43,286 nt of DNA from the NCBI GenBank assembly GCA_022710645.1, contig JAKLGL010000001.1, positions 231,426 to 274,711 on the forward strand. Reading direction: 5' to 3'. The notes beneath the pieces are model-generated. The model was given only the letters and a program-made list of their open reading frames with translations. It searched no databases and was not told the DNA's origin. The translations under genes and the position numbers were made by a program. This stretch comes from Patescibacteria group bacterium (lineage in GTDB: Bacteria; Patescibacteriota; Patescibacteriia; Magasanikbacterales; GWA2-37-8). Every line of letters begins with the position of its first letter. Position 1 is the stretch's first letter. Below, in pieces: positions 24,562-32,907 of the stretch.

Positions 24562-26271
24562 ATGAATTTAAATAAATTTTTAAAACATTTTTTTGAAAAA
24601 AAATACTTTGGTATTTATAGGCACGCTAAAAAACTGTTTATTTTTGATATTTTTTTGCTAACATTAGCTATTTTTTTATTTGGAAGCGCACTTTTTTGGT
24701 TTTTATGGCAACCAAGCATAAAATCTCAAATAGAGATAGAATTCTCTTATTCTAGCGAAAAAATCATTAGCGGACAAGATTTGGATGTAATTATTAACTA
24801 CAAAAATAATAGTGAGTTAGAGTTAAACGACTCTATTTTGGCTTTATATTTACCACCTGGTTTTTCGCTTAATAAAGATAAAAACAACCAAATTTTAGAA
24901 AAAAATACGATAAACCTCAGTACTATTCCCGCTGGTGGAAGCGGAAAACTGACAATTTCTGGAGAAATAGTTGGAAATACACTAGAAAATGACAAGATTT
25001 TGGCTGTATTAACATATAAAATAGGAAAAACCAAAAAAACTGAACAAAAAAAAGAACTTAGTTTTATTGTGTATTCAGGTTCTTATCTCAAAAGTGAACT
25101 TTTCATACAAAACTCCGCATTCCCGGATAAAAATGTTCCCTTTACAATTAAATTGTCTAATTTAAGCCAAAAAAAATTGAACGATGTTTTTATTGCACTG
25201 CCTGAATATGCTAAAATAAGCGAAAAAAATACTTTTGACCTTCTTCCTGGACAAGAGCTTATTTTGAACGGAACAGCTAATATTCCAAAAACTTTGGGCA
25301 TTCTCCCCTTTTCTTATTCTGTTTCCAGAAAATATAATAACGCAACTTTCATTCAACAGTCTGAAAAAAATTCTTTGGAAGTGTTAAGTCCGAAAATAGG
25401 GTTAAAAATAATTCCCAAAACTATCAATTCATATATTGAACAAGGTAAAAATTTACCGATTGATATTATTTTTGAAAATCTTTCAGGAAATATTTTGCAA
25501 AATCAAAAAATTATTTTGAAAGACAAAAATAATATTTTAGATCTTTCTGCCGCAGCCGCGCAAAACAATATTTCTTACTCCGAACAAGGTTTGATTATCG
25601 ATGCAACAGCAAGAAAAATTTTTGTTGATGATACAAATTTAAAATCAGACAGATTTGGTCTTGAATTAAAAATTAAGGATAATGCCGGCTTTGTTTCGTC
25701 AAATCTTGTTTTGGTTCCGGAATTTTCCGCCACTTTATCTAACAGCAACATTGCTTTTACTTCCACAGGAAATGAATTGGATTTAAAAATTTTAGCCGGT
25801 ATCTCCGCTACAGCATCGGCTCATTATTACACGCCTGAAGGTGATCAAGTCGGACGAGGTCCTTTACCGCCGCAAGTCGGACAAAATACCAAATATTGGA
25901 TATATTTGGATATTAAAAACGGGGCCAATCAATTGTCTAATTTTGTTTTTTCCGCACAAACCGGACCCTTTACTATCCCCGGAGAAAAACAAAGTGTAAA
26001 CTATGGCGATAAACTTCTTTTTGAAAAAAACTTTATTTCATGGCGAAAAGAATCGGTAGAATCGTTTAATGTTTTCGGATTGTATTTTGAAGTTTCTTCA
26101 ACACCGCAAACACCAGACATTGGAAAAGAAATAATTTTATTACAAAATGCAAAAATTGAAGCCACGGACACAGTGACCGGTAAAAAAATAAAGATAGATT
26201 TGGAACCGATAACAAACAAACTTTTACCGGAAGACAAAGGAAGTGAGGTTGATAATAAAGTGATAAACTAA
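24562..26271 (+). CDS. Anchored adhesin-like protein with Ig-like domains
   Basis: A 569-residue protein. Residues 1-28 are basic and cytoplasmic, 29-52 (FDIFLLTLAIFLFGSALFWF) form one membrane helix, and the remaining about 515 residues are outside. The outer part repeats a CARDB/DUF11-like pattern: ISGQDLDVIINYKNNSELEL, FPDKNVPFTIKLSNLSQKKL and IEQGKNLPIDIIFENLSGNI are the start strands of three domains, each about 120 residues. A last domain starts near GDQVGRGPLPPQVGQNTKYW. It has no Cys-rich or catalytic motif. It probably presents a stalk at the surface; function unknown. Monocistronic, with its own promoter and terminator. Confidence 0.68.
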   Translation: MNLNKFLKHFFEKKYFGIYRHAKKLFIFDIFLLTLAIFLFGSALFWFLWQPSIKSQIEIEFSYSSEKIISGQDLDVIINYKNNSELELNDSILALYLPPGFSLNKDKNNQILEKNTINLSTIPAGGSGKLTISGEIVGNTLENDKILAVLTYKIGKTKKTEQKKELSFIVYSGSYLKSELFIQNSAFPDKNVPFTIKLSNLSQKKLNDVFIALPEYAKISEKNTFDLLPGQELILNGTANIPKTLGILPFSYSVSRKYNNATFIQQSEKNSLEVLSPKIGLKIIPKTINSYIEQGKNLPIDIIFENLSGNILQNQKIILKDKNNILDLSAAAAQNNISYSEQGLIIDATARKIFVDDTNLKSDRFGLELKIKDNAGFVSSNLVLVPEFSATLSNSNIAFTSTGNELDLKILAGISATASAHYYTPEGDQVGRGPLPPQVGQNTKYWIYLDIKNGANQLSNFVFSAQTGPFTIPGEKQSVNYGDKLLFEKNFISWRKESVESFNVFGLYFEVSSTPQTPDIGKEIILLQNAKIEATDTVTGKKIKIDLEPITNKLLPEDKGSEVDNKVIN

Positions 26272-26296
26272 TTACTATTCAGCAAACAATAATACA

Positions 26297-26331
26297 TAAA
26301 CACAGGGCTGATACCCTGTGTTTATTTTTAC
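26297..26331. terminator. Bidirectional intrinsic terminator
   Basis: TAAACACAGGG pairs with CCCTGTGTTTA around a 6 nt loop, followed by a T tract on the plus strand. It separates the adhesin-like gene from the permease gene. Confidence 0.85.
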
Positions 26332-26343
26332 GCCCGAAAAAGG

Positions 26344-27543
26344 TTATTGTAATATCTTGATCACACTATAAATCGCAGCAACACTAAATACAACCAAAAC
26401 AGGAACTACCAAAAGCCAGTAATATTTCAAACCATATCTGTCTGCCGGTAAATCTCCTTTTTGTTTAGCGGCTGTAAATATCAATACGCACAAGATAGCT
26501 TCAATACTGATAAACAAACCTCCGACCACATCTAATACTTCAGCAAAAGAACGCAGCCCTAAAGCAAACAATAAGATCGGAATAAAAATAACTGCTACTT
26601 CCGCAAGTGTTTTGTTTACCCCATGATCCCAAACAAAAGATTGTTTCAATGCTATACCAATCCCCATAAAACCCGTACCCATAGCCAAAGCGGCGAATAG
26701 ATTAAATAAAACAGCTATAAACGGTCCAAATTGTCGGCTTAGCCCTACAGTGGCCACTTCGGTAATATTCTGTCCACTAAAGCCTACTGTAGCCGCAACA
26801 AACAACAAATAAACACAAATGGGTATTAAAGTTCCTATAATAATAGCTTTTTTAAAATGTTTTTGACTACCTGGCAACAATGCATGGGCTTCCACTATAG
26901 CCGGACTGGCATGCAAAGCAAATAATACCACTCCGTAAGGCAAAAATAAATTTACCGGATTAAAATAAGCTAAATTTTCAAAATTAAATTTTTTTAGCAA
27001 AAAAATCGACAAACCTGTAATGATAAAAATGACTCCAAGACTCAACCATTTCTCGACTTTTTTGATTGTTTGTAAACCAAACCAAACCATAACACTTCCA
27101 AAAACCCAAAATAAGACACTCCAAAAAGCCGGCATTCCGCCGAAAAGAGCTGCTAAAACTTCACCCTCGCCGATAATATAAGCCAGGAGTACTCCATAGC
27201 TGCTCAAAATAATAGTTATTGATAAAATTATTTTAGCCCAGCGTCCCAAATATTTCCCAGCAAACCCCGCTAATTGTAATTCTTGATTTGTACGAATGGA
27301 AATTTCTCCAAGCATTAAATTTAAAAACATCATTACCAACCCCAAACCGACTATATAAAGCAACCCTGTTATCAAACCTACTTGTGCCACCACATAAGGC
27401 AAACCCAAAACTCCGGCACCTATAGTCATGCCGGTAATCATGAAAATAGCCTCCCCTACCGAGGCTTGTGTTTTATAAACTCCTTGATGTAAAATTATTT
27501 CTTCTTTTTTAAGATTATACATAATATGAATATTATACATCAT
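26344..27543 (-). CDS. Aromatic amino-acid permease family (AAAP) transporter
   Basis: A 399-residue integral membrane protein with about eleven helices. EAIFMITGMTIGAGVLGLPY is the unwound first helix of the amino-acid permease fold, nearest to the tryptophan/tyrosine permease (HAAAP/AAAP) family. GEGEVLAALFGG, PYGVVLFALHASPAIVEAHA and ALAMGTGFMGIGIALKQSF are further conserved helices. Three close ATG codons could start it (27543, 27540 and 27522); the last gives MYNLKKEE. It may be read through from the tRNA-Val gene upstream, but a terminator lies between. Probable proton-coupled uptake of an amino acid, fitting a host-dependent lifestyle. Confidence 0.88.
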   Translation of the reverse strand: MMYNIHIMYNLKKEEIILHQGVYKTQASVGEAIFMITGMTIGAGVLGLPYVVAQVGLITGLLYIVGLGLVMMFLNLMLGEISIRTNQELQLAGFAGKYLGRWAKIILSITIILSSYGVLLAYIIGEGEVLAALFGGMPAFWSVLFWVFGSVMVWFGLQTIKKVEKWLSLGVIFIITGLSIFLLKKFNFENLAYFNPVNLFLPYGVVLFALHASPAIVEAHALLPGSQKHFKKAIIIGTLIPICVYLLFVAATVGFSGQNITEVATVGLSRQFGPFIAVLFNLFAALAMGTGFMGIGIALKQSFVWDHGVNKTLAEVAVIFIPILLFALGLRSFAEVLDVVGGLFISIEAILCVLIFTAAKQKGDLPADRYGLKYYWLLVVPVLVVFSVAAIYSVIKILQ

Positions 27544-27645
27544 TTAAAATTCCTTGACAAAAAATAAATTTTTAAATTAAAAAAATAATTGTCCCAACAC
27601 TCTTATTCCATCACTACTCCAAATATTGAGTTGCTTAGTGTATAC

Positions 27646-27675
27646 AAAAAACACTCGTTAAGGAGTGCTTTTTTT
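27646..27675 (-). terminator. Terminator after tRNA-Val
   Basis: GCACTC and GAGTGT pair around a 6 nt loop on the minus strand, followed by six T; the stem lies only a few bases past the tRNA 3' end. Confidence 0.8.
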
Positions 27676-27678
27676 ATG

Positions 27679-27752
27679 TACACGCTGAGGGATTCGAACC
27701 CACGACCCCCTCGGTGTAAACGAGGTGCTCTAACCAACTGAGCTAAGCGTGC
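27679..27752 (-). tRNA. tRNA-Val (TAC)
   Basis: A 74 nt cloverleaf on the minus strand. Acceptor stem GCACGCT/AGCGTGT, starting with a G-U pair; D arm with AGCTCAGTTGGTTAGAGC; anticodon stem CCTCG/CGAGG with loop TTTACAC, anticodon TAC; T arm with GGTTCGAATCC. The CCA end is not encoded. The terminator follows at once. Confidence 0.95.
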
Positions 27753-27800
27753 ATAAACGTGTTTAATATTATAAACAAACAAATATAAAAAGTCAAGACT

Positions 27801-27832
27801 AAAAAACCTCACCGTTTCCGGTGAGGTTTTTT
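27801..27832. terminator. Terminator of the rplJ-rplL operon
   Basis: AAAACCTCACCG and CGGTGAGGTTTT pair around TTTC, with A and T tracts; it lies 15 bp past the rplL stop. Confidence 0.9.
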
Positions 27833-27846
27833 ATTTTATCTAATTC

Positions 27847-28248
27847 TTATTTCAAAGTGACTTTACCGCCAGCTTCTTCAATTTTCTTTTTCATTTCATC
27901 AGCTGCGTCTTTTTTGACACCTTCTTTAATATTTTTCGGAGCTCCATCAACCAAAGCTTTAGCTTCAGCTAATCCCAGACCGGTAATTTCTTTTACTACT
28001 TTGATAACGTTGATTTTGTTGGCACCGGCATCGGTCAATTCAACGTTGAATTCGGTTTTTTCTTCAGCGGCAGCGCCACCGGCAGCCGGAGCAGCAGCCA
28101 TCATCATGGCCGGAGCGGCAGCGGAAACTCCGAATTTTTCTTCCAATACTTTGACCAATTCGGCCAAGTCCAAAACGGACAATTTTTCGATTTGTTCCAC
28201 CAAAGATTTAAACTTTTCCGGAACAACTACATTTTTTTCTTCTGACAT
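27847..28248 (-). CDS. rplL: 50S ribosomal protein L7/L12
   Basis: The 133-residue stalk protein that recruits translation GTPases. The N-terminal dimerisation helix pair ([20 protein letters not shown]) is followed by an Ala/Gly/Pro-rich hinge ([20 protein letters not shown], somewhat Met-rich and longer than usual). The globular C-terminal domain has [20 protein letters not shown] and [20 protein letters not shown], the GTPase-contacting helix. It follows rplJ by 15 bp. Complete. Confidence 0.98.
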   Translation of the reverse strand: MSEEKNVVVPEKFKSLVEQIEKLSVLDLAELVKVLEEKFGVSAAAPAMMMAAAPAAGGAAAEEKTEFNVELTDAGANKINVIKVVKEITGLGLAEAKALVDGAPKNIKEGVKKDAADEMKKKIEEAGGKVTLK

Positions 28249-28263
28249 AGTTTTATAAATTAA

Positions 28264-28788
28264 TTACGCTTTCGCGTTTTTGATATTGTTTAATACTGAA
28301 ACCAAACCTCGTAAATTACCGGCTAATACATTAACAAATCCGGAAACCGGAGCGTTAATAGAACCGACCAATTTACCCAACAATTCTTGTTTACTCGGCA
28401 AAGCAGCCAAGCTTTTTACATAATCTCCGGCAATAAATTTATTTTCCAAAATACCGCCGTAAATAGAAACTTTATCGTTGGTTTTGGCAAAAGTGGCGAC
28501 GATTCTGGCCGGAGCGACTTCATCCAAAGGGCTGACAAAAGTGGCAACGCCACCTTCAAAAGTTTTCGGATTAATATCGTTCAAACCGAGTTCTTCACAA
28601 ACTTTGCGCAATAAGGTTTTTTTGGCCACCGTTACACTCACTCCTTCTTTACGACATTTTTTGCGTAAATCTTCGGACTGAGAAACTGTTAAGCCTTGAA
28701 AGTTGGCGAACACAACAGCTTTCGCTTTTTTGATATCTTCTCCCAAACTTTCAACTACAACCTTTTTTTGTTGTTTTGTTTTTGGCAT
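28264..28788 (-). CDS. rplJ: 50S ribosomal protein L10
   Basis: Stalk base protein that binds L7/L12 dimers and 23S rRNA. Start taken at 28788 (MPKTKQQKK), 174 residues, since the longer reading would begin inside the leader hairpin. Features: VVFANFQGLTVSQSEDLRKK, VTVAKKTLLRKVCEELG, and SKQELLGKLVGSINAPVSGF at the C-terminal L12-binding end. The promoter and L10 leader lie directly upstream, and the ATG follows a T tract of seven with no Shine-Dalgarno. Confidence 0.97.
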   Translation of the reverse strand: MPKTKQQKKVVVESLGEDIKKAKAVVFANFQGLTVSQSEDLRKKCRKEGVSVTVAKKTLLRKVCEELGLNDINPKTFEGGVATFVSPLDEVAPARIVATFAKTNDKVSIYGGILENKFIAGDYVKSLAALPSKQELLGKLVGSINAPVSGFVNVLAGNLRGLVSVLNNIKNAKA

Positions 28789-28902
28789 AAAAAAACTGTG
28801 GTTTTTAACCACAGACACAAGTATCTTCGACCTGGTCCTTTTTTAGGACGAGATTACCTCGGTAGCATATTTAACTCCATAAGGAGAGCTACTGTCTATG
28901 GT
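28789..28902 (-). promoter_or_regulatory. L10 leader with attenuator-like hairpin
   Basis: The minus-strand leader carries GCTACCGAGGTAATCTCG and later CTTGTGTCTGTGG, features of the ribosomal L10 leader, the binding site of the L10-(L12)4 complex. CTGTGG-TTAAAAA-CCACAG, then TTTTTTT, forms an intrinsic terminator whose T tract runs directly into the rplJ ATG. Feedback by attenuation is known for this family; here it is inferred. Confidence 0.75.
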
Positions 28903-28908
28903 GCGATT

Positions 28909-28936
28909 ATTATAACAGAATCTATATTTTTGTCAA
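28909..28936 (-). promoter_or_regulatory. rplJ-rplL promoter
   Basis: TTGACA (28936-28931), 16 bp spacer, TGT-TATAAT (28917-28909) on the minus strand: a near-perfect extended -10 promoter. Confidence 0.85.
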
Positions 28937-28954
28937 GTACCCCTACTTTACCAA

Positions 28955-28985
28955 ATAAAAAAGGGGTGTGTTGCCACAACCCCTA
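28955..28985 (-). terminator. Terminator of the PHP gene, overlapping its stop
   Basis: AGGGGTTGTG pairs with CACACCCCTT around GCAA, then T tract on the minus strand. The stem begins at the TAG stop codon. Confidence 0.8.
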
Positions 28986-29882
28986 TTTGCGATTCGCCAG
29001 AATTTTACTCAAGCTGTCCGGTTGAATCCCGTCAAAAACAGGGTATTCACCCGGAAAACTCTCCGCCCCCTTCCGGAAGACTTCACCGTGCCAGTCGCTT
29101 CCTCCGGTCACAATTAACCGATATTTCCAGCACATGTGATAAAGGGTCAGGGCTTGACTCGCCTTAATTCCAGGATAAAACACCTCCAGACCATCGATTC
29201 CAGCTCGACGCATCTTTCGGAAATTTTCCCCGAGATGACTCACTGTCATTTGGGTGTAGTATTCATTGAGCGTCCATATAGGATGTGCCCAAATGGCCAG
29301 TCCACCGGAAAGATGAATGAGTTTTATCACCTTTTTTATTCCCGGTTTTTTTCTCGGGAAATAAGCTGAGCAACCTTTGCCCAGATATTTGGAGTAAAAA
29401 TCATCATCAGAGAAAATTCTTTCTCTCTCCAGCCGTTCACTGTTTTTCGGGTCAGCCAAGATAGCTTGAACTATCAATAGTCGTCCGAATGTTTCAGTAA
29501 ACTTCTTTTTCTCCCACAGAAGAGAAAGTTCCAAAGACCAACCCAACTCAATCAATTTTTGAGCTGTTTTCAAAGCCCTTTCTTCCTGTTTTTTCTTCTC
29601 TTTTTCGAAAAAATCTTTCAACAAATCCTGTCTGGTAAATCCATAAGCAAGGATATGATAATCGATTTTCCCGACTCTGGCCGTGATCTCACACCCTTTG
29701 ATAAAAATCATTCCCAATTGTTCAGCTGTTTCCTGTGCAGCCTGGATATGGGAAAGGGTGTTATGATCTGTTACTGATATTTCACGCAAGCCGAACTCGG
29801 CCGCGATTTTGACTACTCCTTCTGGCGAAAACTTGCCATCGGAGCAGCGCGAATGCAGGTGGTAATCCACCTTAATCGGCAT
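28983..29882 (-). CDS. PHP-domain phosphoesterase
   Basis: A metal-dependent phosphoesterase of the TrpH/RNase AM type, which removes phosphate from nucleoside 3',5'-bisphosphates or 5' RNA ends in relatives. Start taken at 29882 (MPIKVDYHLH) because GGAG sits 7 nt before it, giving 299 residues; the alternative is 29888. Motifs: HLHSRCSDG (metal HxH and S-DG), SVTDHNTLSH (DH), KGCEITAR (E), YHILAYGF (H), IWAHPIW and SDWHGEVFR (DxH). The protein uses a more GC-rich codon set than its neighbours and has one of the few clear Shine-Dalgarno sequences. It has its own promoter and terminator, so it is probably a recently acquired unit. Confidence 0.88.
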   Translation of the reverse strand: MPIKVDYHLHSRCSDGKFSPEGVVKIAAEFGLREISVTDHNTLSHIQAAQETAEQLGMIFIKGCEITARVGKIDYHILAYGFTRQDLLKDFFEKEKKKQEERALKTAQKLIELGWSLELSLLWEKKKFTETFGRLLIVQAILADPKNSERLERERIFSDDDFYSKYLGKGCSAYFPRKKPGIKKVIKLIHLSGGLAIWAHPIWTLNEYYTQMTVSHLGENFRKMRRAGIDGLEVFYPGIKASQALTLYHMCWKYRLIVTGGSDWHGEVFRKGAESFPGEYPVFDGIQPDSLSKILANRK

Positions 29883-29950
29883 AAACATGCTCCGACTCCA
29901 TCTAAAAAATTGTTAAAATTCTGGTTTTTAAAAGAACTCTTTGACTTCTC

Positions 29951-29979
29951 ACAATAGCACAAAAAAACAAATTAGTCAA
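29951..29979 (-). promoter_or_regulatory. PHP gene promoter
   Basis: TTGACT (29979-29974), 17 bp spacer ending TGTGC, TATTGT (29956-29951) on the minus strand. The TGTGC-TAT form matches the promoters at 7.4 and 43.1 kb. Confidence 0.65.
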
Positions 29980-30004
29980 GGGTTAGAAGTTAGCCAATGA
30001 TATC

Positions 30005-30034
30005 AAAAAAACCGCCTAATTTGGCGGTTTTTTT
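30005..30034. terminator. Terminator of pyrH
   Basis: AAACCGCC pairs with GGCGGTTT around a 6 nt loop, with long A and T tracts; it is 3 bp beyond the pyrH stop. Confidence 0.9.
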
Positions 30035-30036
30035 CT

Positions 30037-30717
30037 TTAATTGATGACAGTGCCTTTTATCTTTTTATCCCCTATCGCCTTTTTGACCTCTGTCAAATTA
30101 TCGCCTTTGACAAACAATACTTTCATTTTATTTTTTCGCGCCAAAGCGGTAGCAACAGGATCAAACGGCACATTGGCTCCGGGAACCCATTTGGTGCCGA
30201 CTATTTTTTGAAATTCCACCCAACCTACGCTTTCCAATTTTTTTGCGTCTTTATTTGTACGAGGATCTTTGTCATAAACATAATCTATATTGGAAAGATT
30301 GATAACCGTATCAGCTCCGTATTTTTTGGCCAAAAGTACCGCATCGTAATCTGTGGAAAAACCTGGTTTCCAACCGGCTGCTATCATCACTTGGGTAGTC
30401 CACTTCTGTGTTTTGGTAGGATCGATAACCAATTCAAAATGGGCATTTTTACCGAAAAGAGCCTGCATCAAACGAGCGTTGAGTCTGGTAGAATAAATAC
30501 CTATCCAATCCAAATCCACAGTTTGTAATTTACCGGCATTTTTAGCAACTCCTTGATAAAGACGCGCCGTATTTCCTCCGCCGCAAACCAAGATAAATTT
30601 ATAATCTTTTTTAAAACTGAGAATCATTTTGACAAAACTTCGTAAAAATTTCGGATCAAATCCCGTTTTAGGAATAATAATAGAACCACCAAGCGAAATA
30701 ACAATTGTTTTCTTCAT
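30037..30717 (-). CDS. pyrH: UMP kinase
   Basis: Phosphorylates UMP to UDP with ATP. The 226 residues are the archaeal-type length, shorter than the about 240 of most bacteria. TIVISLGGSIIIP is the amino-acid-kinase P-loop-like start, FILVCGGGNTARLYQG the substrate loop, GWKPGFSTDYDAVLLA the nucleotide segment, and INLSNIDYVYDKDP carries the characteristic VYxxDP. MKVLFVKGDNLTEVKKAI is the C-terminal strand. It starts 7 bp after the M14 peptidase and is probably cotranscribed with it, ending the operon. Confidence 0.93.
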   Translation of the reverse strand: MKKTIVISLGGSIIIPKTGFDPKFLRSFVKMILSFKKDYKFILVCGGGNTARLYQGVAKNAGKLQTVDLDWIGIYSTRLNARLMQALFGKNAHFELVIDPTKTQKWTTQVMIAAGWKPGFSTDYDAVLLAKKYGADTVINLSNIDYVYDKDPRTNKDAKKLESVGWVEFQKIVGTKWVPGANVPFDPVATALARKNKMKVLFVKGDNLTEVKKAIGDKKIKGTVIN

Positions 30718-30724
30718 ATATTTT

Positions 30725-31684
30725 TTATTTCGTACTTTCGTATTTTTTTGTACGTTCGTACGTAATTAAATCAATTAATCCTTTTATCCAAATCATATTA
30801 ACTTTCATCGCTTCTTGCAAAGAAGTGGATCCCATAGTTTCTATGGTTACACTGTAAGGAACTCCAAAGCGATAAAAGAGATCCGGCAAGGTTCCGTCAT
30901 GTCGAACTATGAAACCGTTTTTATCCGACATCATCGCTTTTTCAAGACATTGGGAACGATCTCCGTTTGTATCAACTTCGCAAAAACCGGCGTCAATCAA
31001 CTTATTTTTATAAAGCGGAACAATATTTTTTACTCCGTTGATTATTTTGGAATAAACACTTAATTTACCAAAAGAATAATGATAAGCCGCTGGAATCGAA
31101 TCACTGATATAATCTTGATGAATATCCAATAAAGCTTTAACTTGCAACAATGGTTCTTTTTTCAATAAACGATGCATTGTTTTTGTTTCAAGCGGCAAAT
31201 TTTTGGATATATCGCTCGACCAATGCCAAGCTTTATAATTATTACTATTTTTTATATCATCCAAAAAAGTTCCGTCGGCCATTTCATAACGCAAAAAATC
31301 ATTGTTCCCCAAATCCCCTTCGCTCTCATCGATATTATATCTGGTCATTTGTGAAAAACCAGAAGGATTGCACAAAGGATAAATAATTAATTTGATTTTA
31401 TTTTTTTTCGCATAGCGAAAAATTTCTCCCAATTGATTAAGGATGGTAAGCGGTCCGGCCGTTTCTTCGCCGTGAATTCCCGCGGTAATAAATAAAATAG
31501 GGTCTTCGGACTTAATTTCTCTGGAAGCTATCCGCAAAAAAGGAAAGGTTCCGTTTTTATAAACCATTTTATACGAGCTCAATTTAACACCTTTTATTCT
31601 GCGGGCTCTTTGACGCAAGGTTTTGATATATTCGTTTATATCATGACTATAATATAAACTGATTTTACCTCTTTTTCGCTTCAT
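30725..31684 (-). CDS. M14-family zinc carboxypeptidase-like protein
   Basis: A 319-residue zinc hydrolase. The zinc site is HGEE in FITAGIHGEETAGP (H71 and E74), then the third ligand H in LLDIHQDY near residue 185. PLCNPSGFSQMTRYN is the substrate loop with Asn-Pro and the R-N pair, and SVTIETMGS carries the catalytic Glu of M14. The family includes peptidoglycan D,L-carboxypeptidases and succinylglutamate desuccinylases. There is no signal peptide, so a cytosolic peptidase, perhaps for cell-wall fragments, is likely. Its start is overlapped by the small basic ORF upstream. Confidence 0.85.
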   Translation of the reverse strand: MKRKRGKISLYYSHDINEYIKTLRQRARRIKGVKLSSYKMVYKNGTFPFLRIASREIKSEDPILFITAGIHGEETAGPLTILNQLGEIFRYAKKNKIKLIIYPLCNPSGFSQMTRYNIDESEGDLGNNDFLRYEMADGTFLDDIKNSNNYKAWHWSSDISKNLPLETKTMHRLLKKEPLLQVKALLDIHQDYISDSIPAAYHYSFGKLSVYSKIINGVKNIVPLYKNKLIDAGFCEVDTNGDRSQCLEKAMMSDKNGFIVRHDGTLPDLFYRFGVPYSVTIETMGSTSLQEAMKVNMIWIKGLIDLITYERTKKYESTK

Positions 31685-31829
31685 AATAATTTGCGAGGTT
31701 TTTTATATTTTTATTATCTATACGAGATTTTAAATCAGCACAGTGCACAGCTTTATTGGCTTTAAACAAACTCGGGGTGCGATAAGCTGTTTTACCTTTT
31801 TGCGCTCGATTGCTCGCATAATTTTTCAT
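31665..31829 (-). CDS. Small basic protein, 54 residues (putative)
   Basis: A short open reading frame read by hand (MKNYASNRAQKGKTAYRTPS at its start; Lys/Arg-rich end NYYEAKKR). It contains one Cys and one His (KAVHCADLK). It lies 15 bp after the holin-like gene and overlaps the M14 start by 20 bp in another frame, as packed operon genes do here. No Shine-Dalgarno and no recognised family; it could be a nucleic-acid-binding peptide or a chance ORF. Confidence 0.35.
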   Translation of the reverse strand: MKNYASNRAQKGKTAYRTPSLFKANKAVHCADLKSRIDNKNIKNLANYYEAKKR

Positions 31830-31844
31830 ATTCGATATAACGAC

Positions 31845-32183
31845 TTATTTATTCAATACAATATTAATAAACCAACCGATAATAGTCATAGCCAAAGCGC
31901 CCCAAAAAGCCGGCAAAAATCCCGCTACATAAAAACCTTCCACCAACCAACCTACGAGCCAAAACATTAAAGCGTTAATCACAAAAGTAAACAATCCCAA
32001 AGTTACTAAGTTTATCGGCAAAGTCAATAATAAAACTACCGGACGAATAAGCGCATTTACCAAACCAAGCACTAAAATAACAATTAAAGCCCGACCAAAA
32101 CCGGAAATACTAACTCCGGGCAAGTAATAAGCTAATAGTATCAAAGCCGCGGAATTTAAAATCCAACTAAAAATTGTTTTCAT
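31845..32183 (-). CDS. Phage-holin superfamily IV membrane protein
   Basis: A 112-residue protein with four hydrophobic helices. LPGVSISGFGRALIVILVLG, LVNALIRPVVLLLTLPINLV, TLGLFTFVINALMFWLVGWL and FWGALAMTIIGWFINIV match the four-TM 'mycobacterial phage holin' family that occurs widely in bacterial chromosomes without phage context. No phage genes are nearby, so this is a resident membrane protein of unknown role. It is in the leftward run between the site-2 protease and the M14 peptidase. Confidence 0.85.
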   Translation of the reverse strand: MKTIFSWILNSAALILLAYYLPGVSISGFGRALIVILVLGLVNALIRPVVLLLTLPINLVTLGLFTFVINALMFWLVGWLVEGFYVAGFLPAFWGALAMTIIGWFINIVLNK

Positions 32184-32221
32184 ATAAATATATTATTTTT
32201 TTATTATTCAAATTATAATTA

Positions 32222-32839
32222 TCAAAAACCCACCAATAAATTAACGATAAAATTTATAATCGGAAAAATCAAATCAAACAAAAACAAAACAAACACAAGC
32301 AAGATAATAAAACTGTTTTTTTCCAACAAATTAATAAATTTTTCATTTCCGGGAGGCAATACGGCATAAAGAATTTTTGAACCGTCAAGCGGAGGAATCG
32401 GCACTAAATTAAAGACCATCAATAAGACATTGGCGTAAACTATCACATACAGATATTGGGTTAAATTTGTCACAGGTAAAAATCTGATCAGTAAAGAAAA
32501 AGCCAATGCTAAAGAAAAATTAGATAACGGACCGGCCAAAGCCACTAACGCCGGTCCCCATTTTTGATTTTTCAAATTATACGGATTATAAGGAACGGGT
32601 TTGGCGTAAGCAAACAAAAACTTTCCGGCGCTTAGCACGGAAAGCAATATTGGCATAACCAAAGTCCCCCACAAATCTATATGAGCTTTCGGATTTAAAG
32701 TTAGCCTCCCGGCATAACGAGCCGTGGGATCACCAAGTCTATCAGCCATCAATCCGTGAGCGTATTCATGTATAATCGCCGACGGAACTATCACCAAAAA
32801 ATAAAACAAAATTGACATCCATTGCATAAATATTGACAA
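32222..32839 (-). CDS. Site-2 protease-like membrane zinc protease (M50)
   Basis: A 205-residue intramembrane metalloprotease. H24-E25-x2-H28 (IIHEYAHG) is the zinc and catalytic site, NPKAHIDLWGT the conserved NPxxHID segment, and NLVPIPPLDGSKIL provides the third ligand Asp. Hydrophobic segments lie before, between and after these motifs. It is the short SpoIVFB/rseP-like form without PDZ or CBS domains. Such enzymes cut membrane-bound anti-sigma factors, so it could serve the ECF sigma system at 23.7 kb, an inference without positional support. The start at 32839 overlaps the divergent rpmB promoter. Confidence 0.9.
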   Translation of the reverse strand: MSIFMQWMSILFYFLVIVPSAIIHEYAHGLMADRLGDPTARYAGRLTLNPKAHIDLWGTLVMPILLSVLSAGKFLFAYAKPVPYNPYNLKNQKWGPALVALAGPLSNFSLALAFSLLIRFLPVTNLTQYLYVIVYANVLLMVFNLVPIPPLDGSKILYAVLPPGNEKFINLLEKNSFIILLVFVLFLFDLIFPIINFIVNLLVGF

Positions 32840-32861
32840 ATTTCTTAAACTTGTTTATAAT
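32833..32861 (+). promoter_or_regulatory. rpmB promoter
   Basis: TTGACA (32833-32838), 17 bp spacer, TATAAT (32856-32861): perfect consensus. It overlaps the start of the divergent M50 gene, and the leader to rpmB is about 40 nt. Confidence 0.88.
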
Positions 32862-32907
32862 ATTTTTACCTATTATAAAACATCTAAATCAATTTAGCAA
32901 CAAAAAT

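Noticed and set aside
31845-32183. Prophage, from the holin-family protein
   Set aside because: No capsid, terminase, integrase or lysin genes are nearby, and the family is common outside phages.
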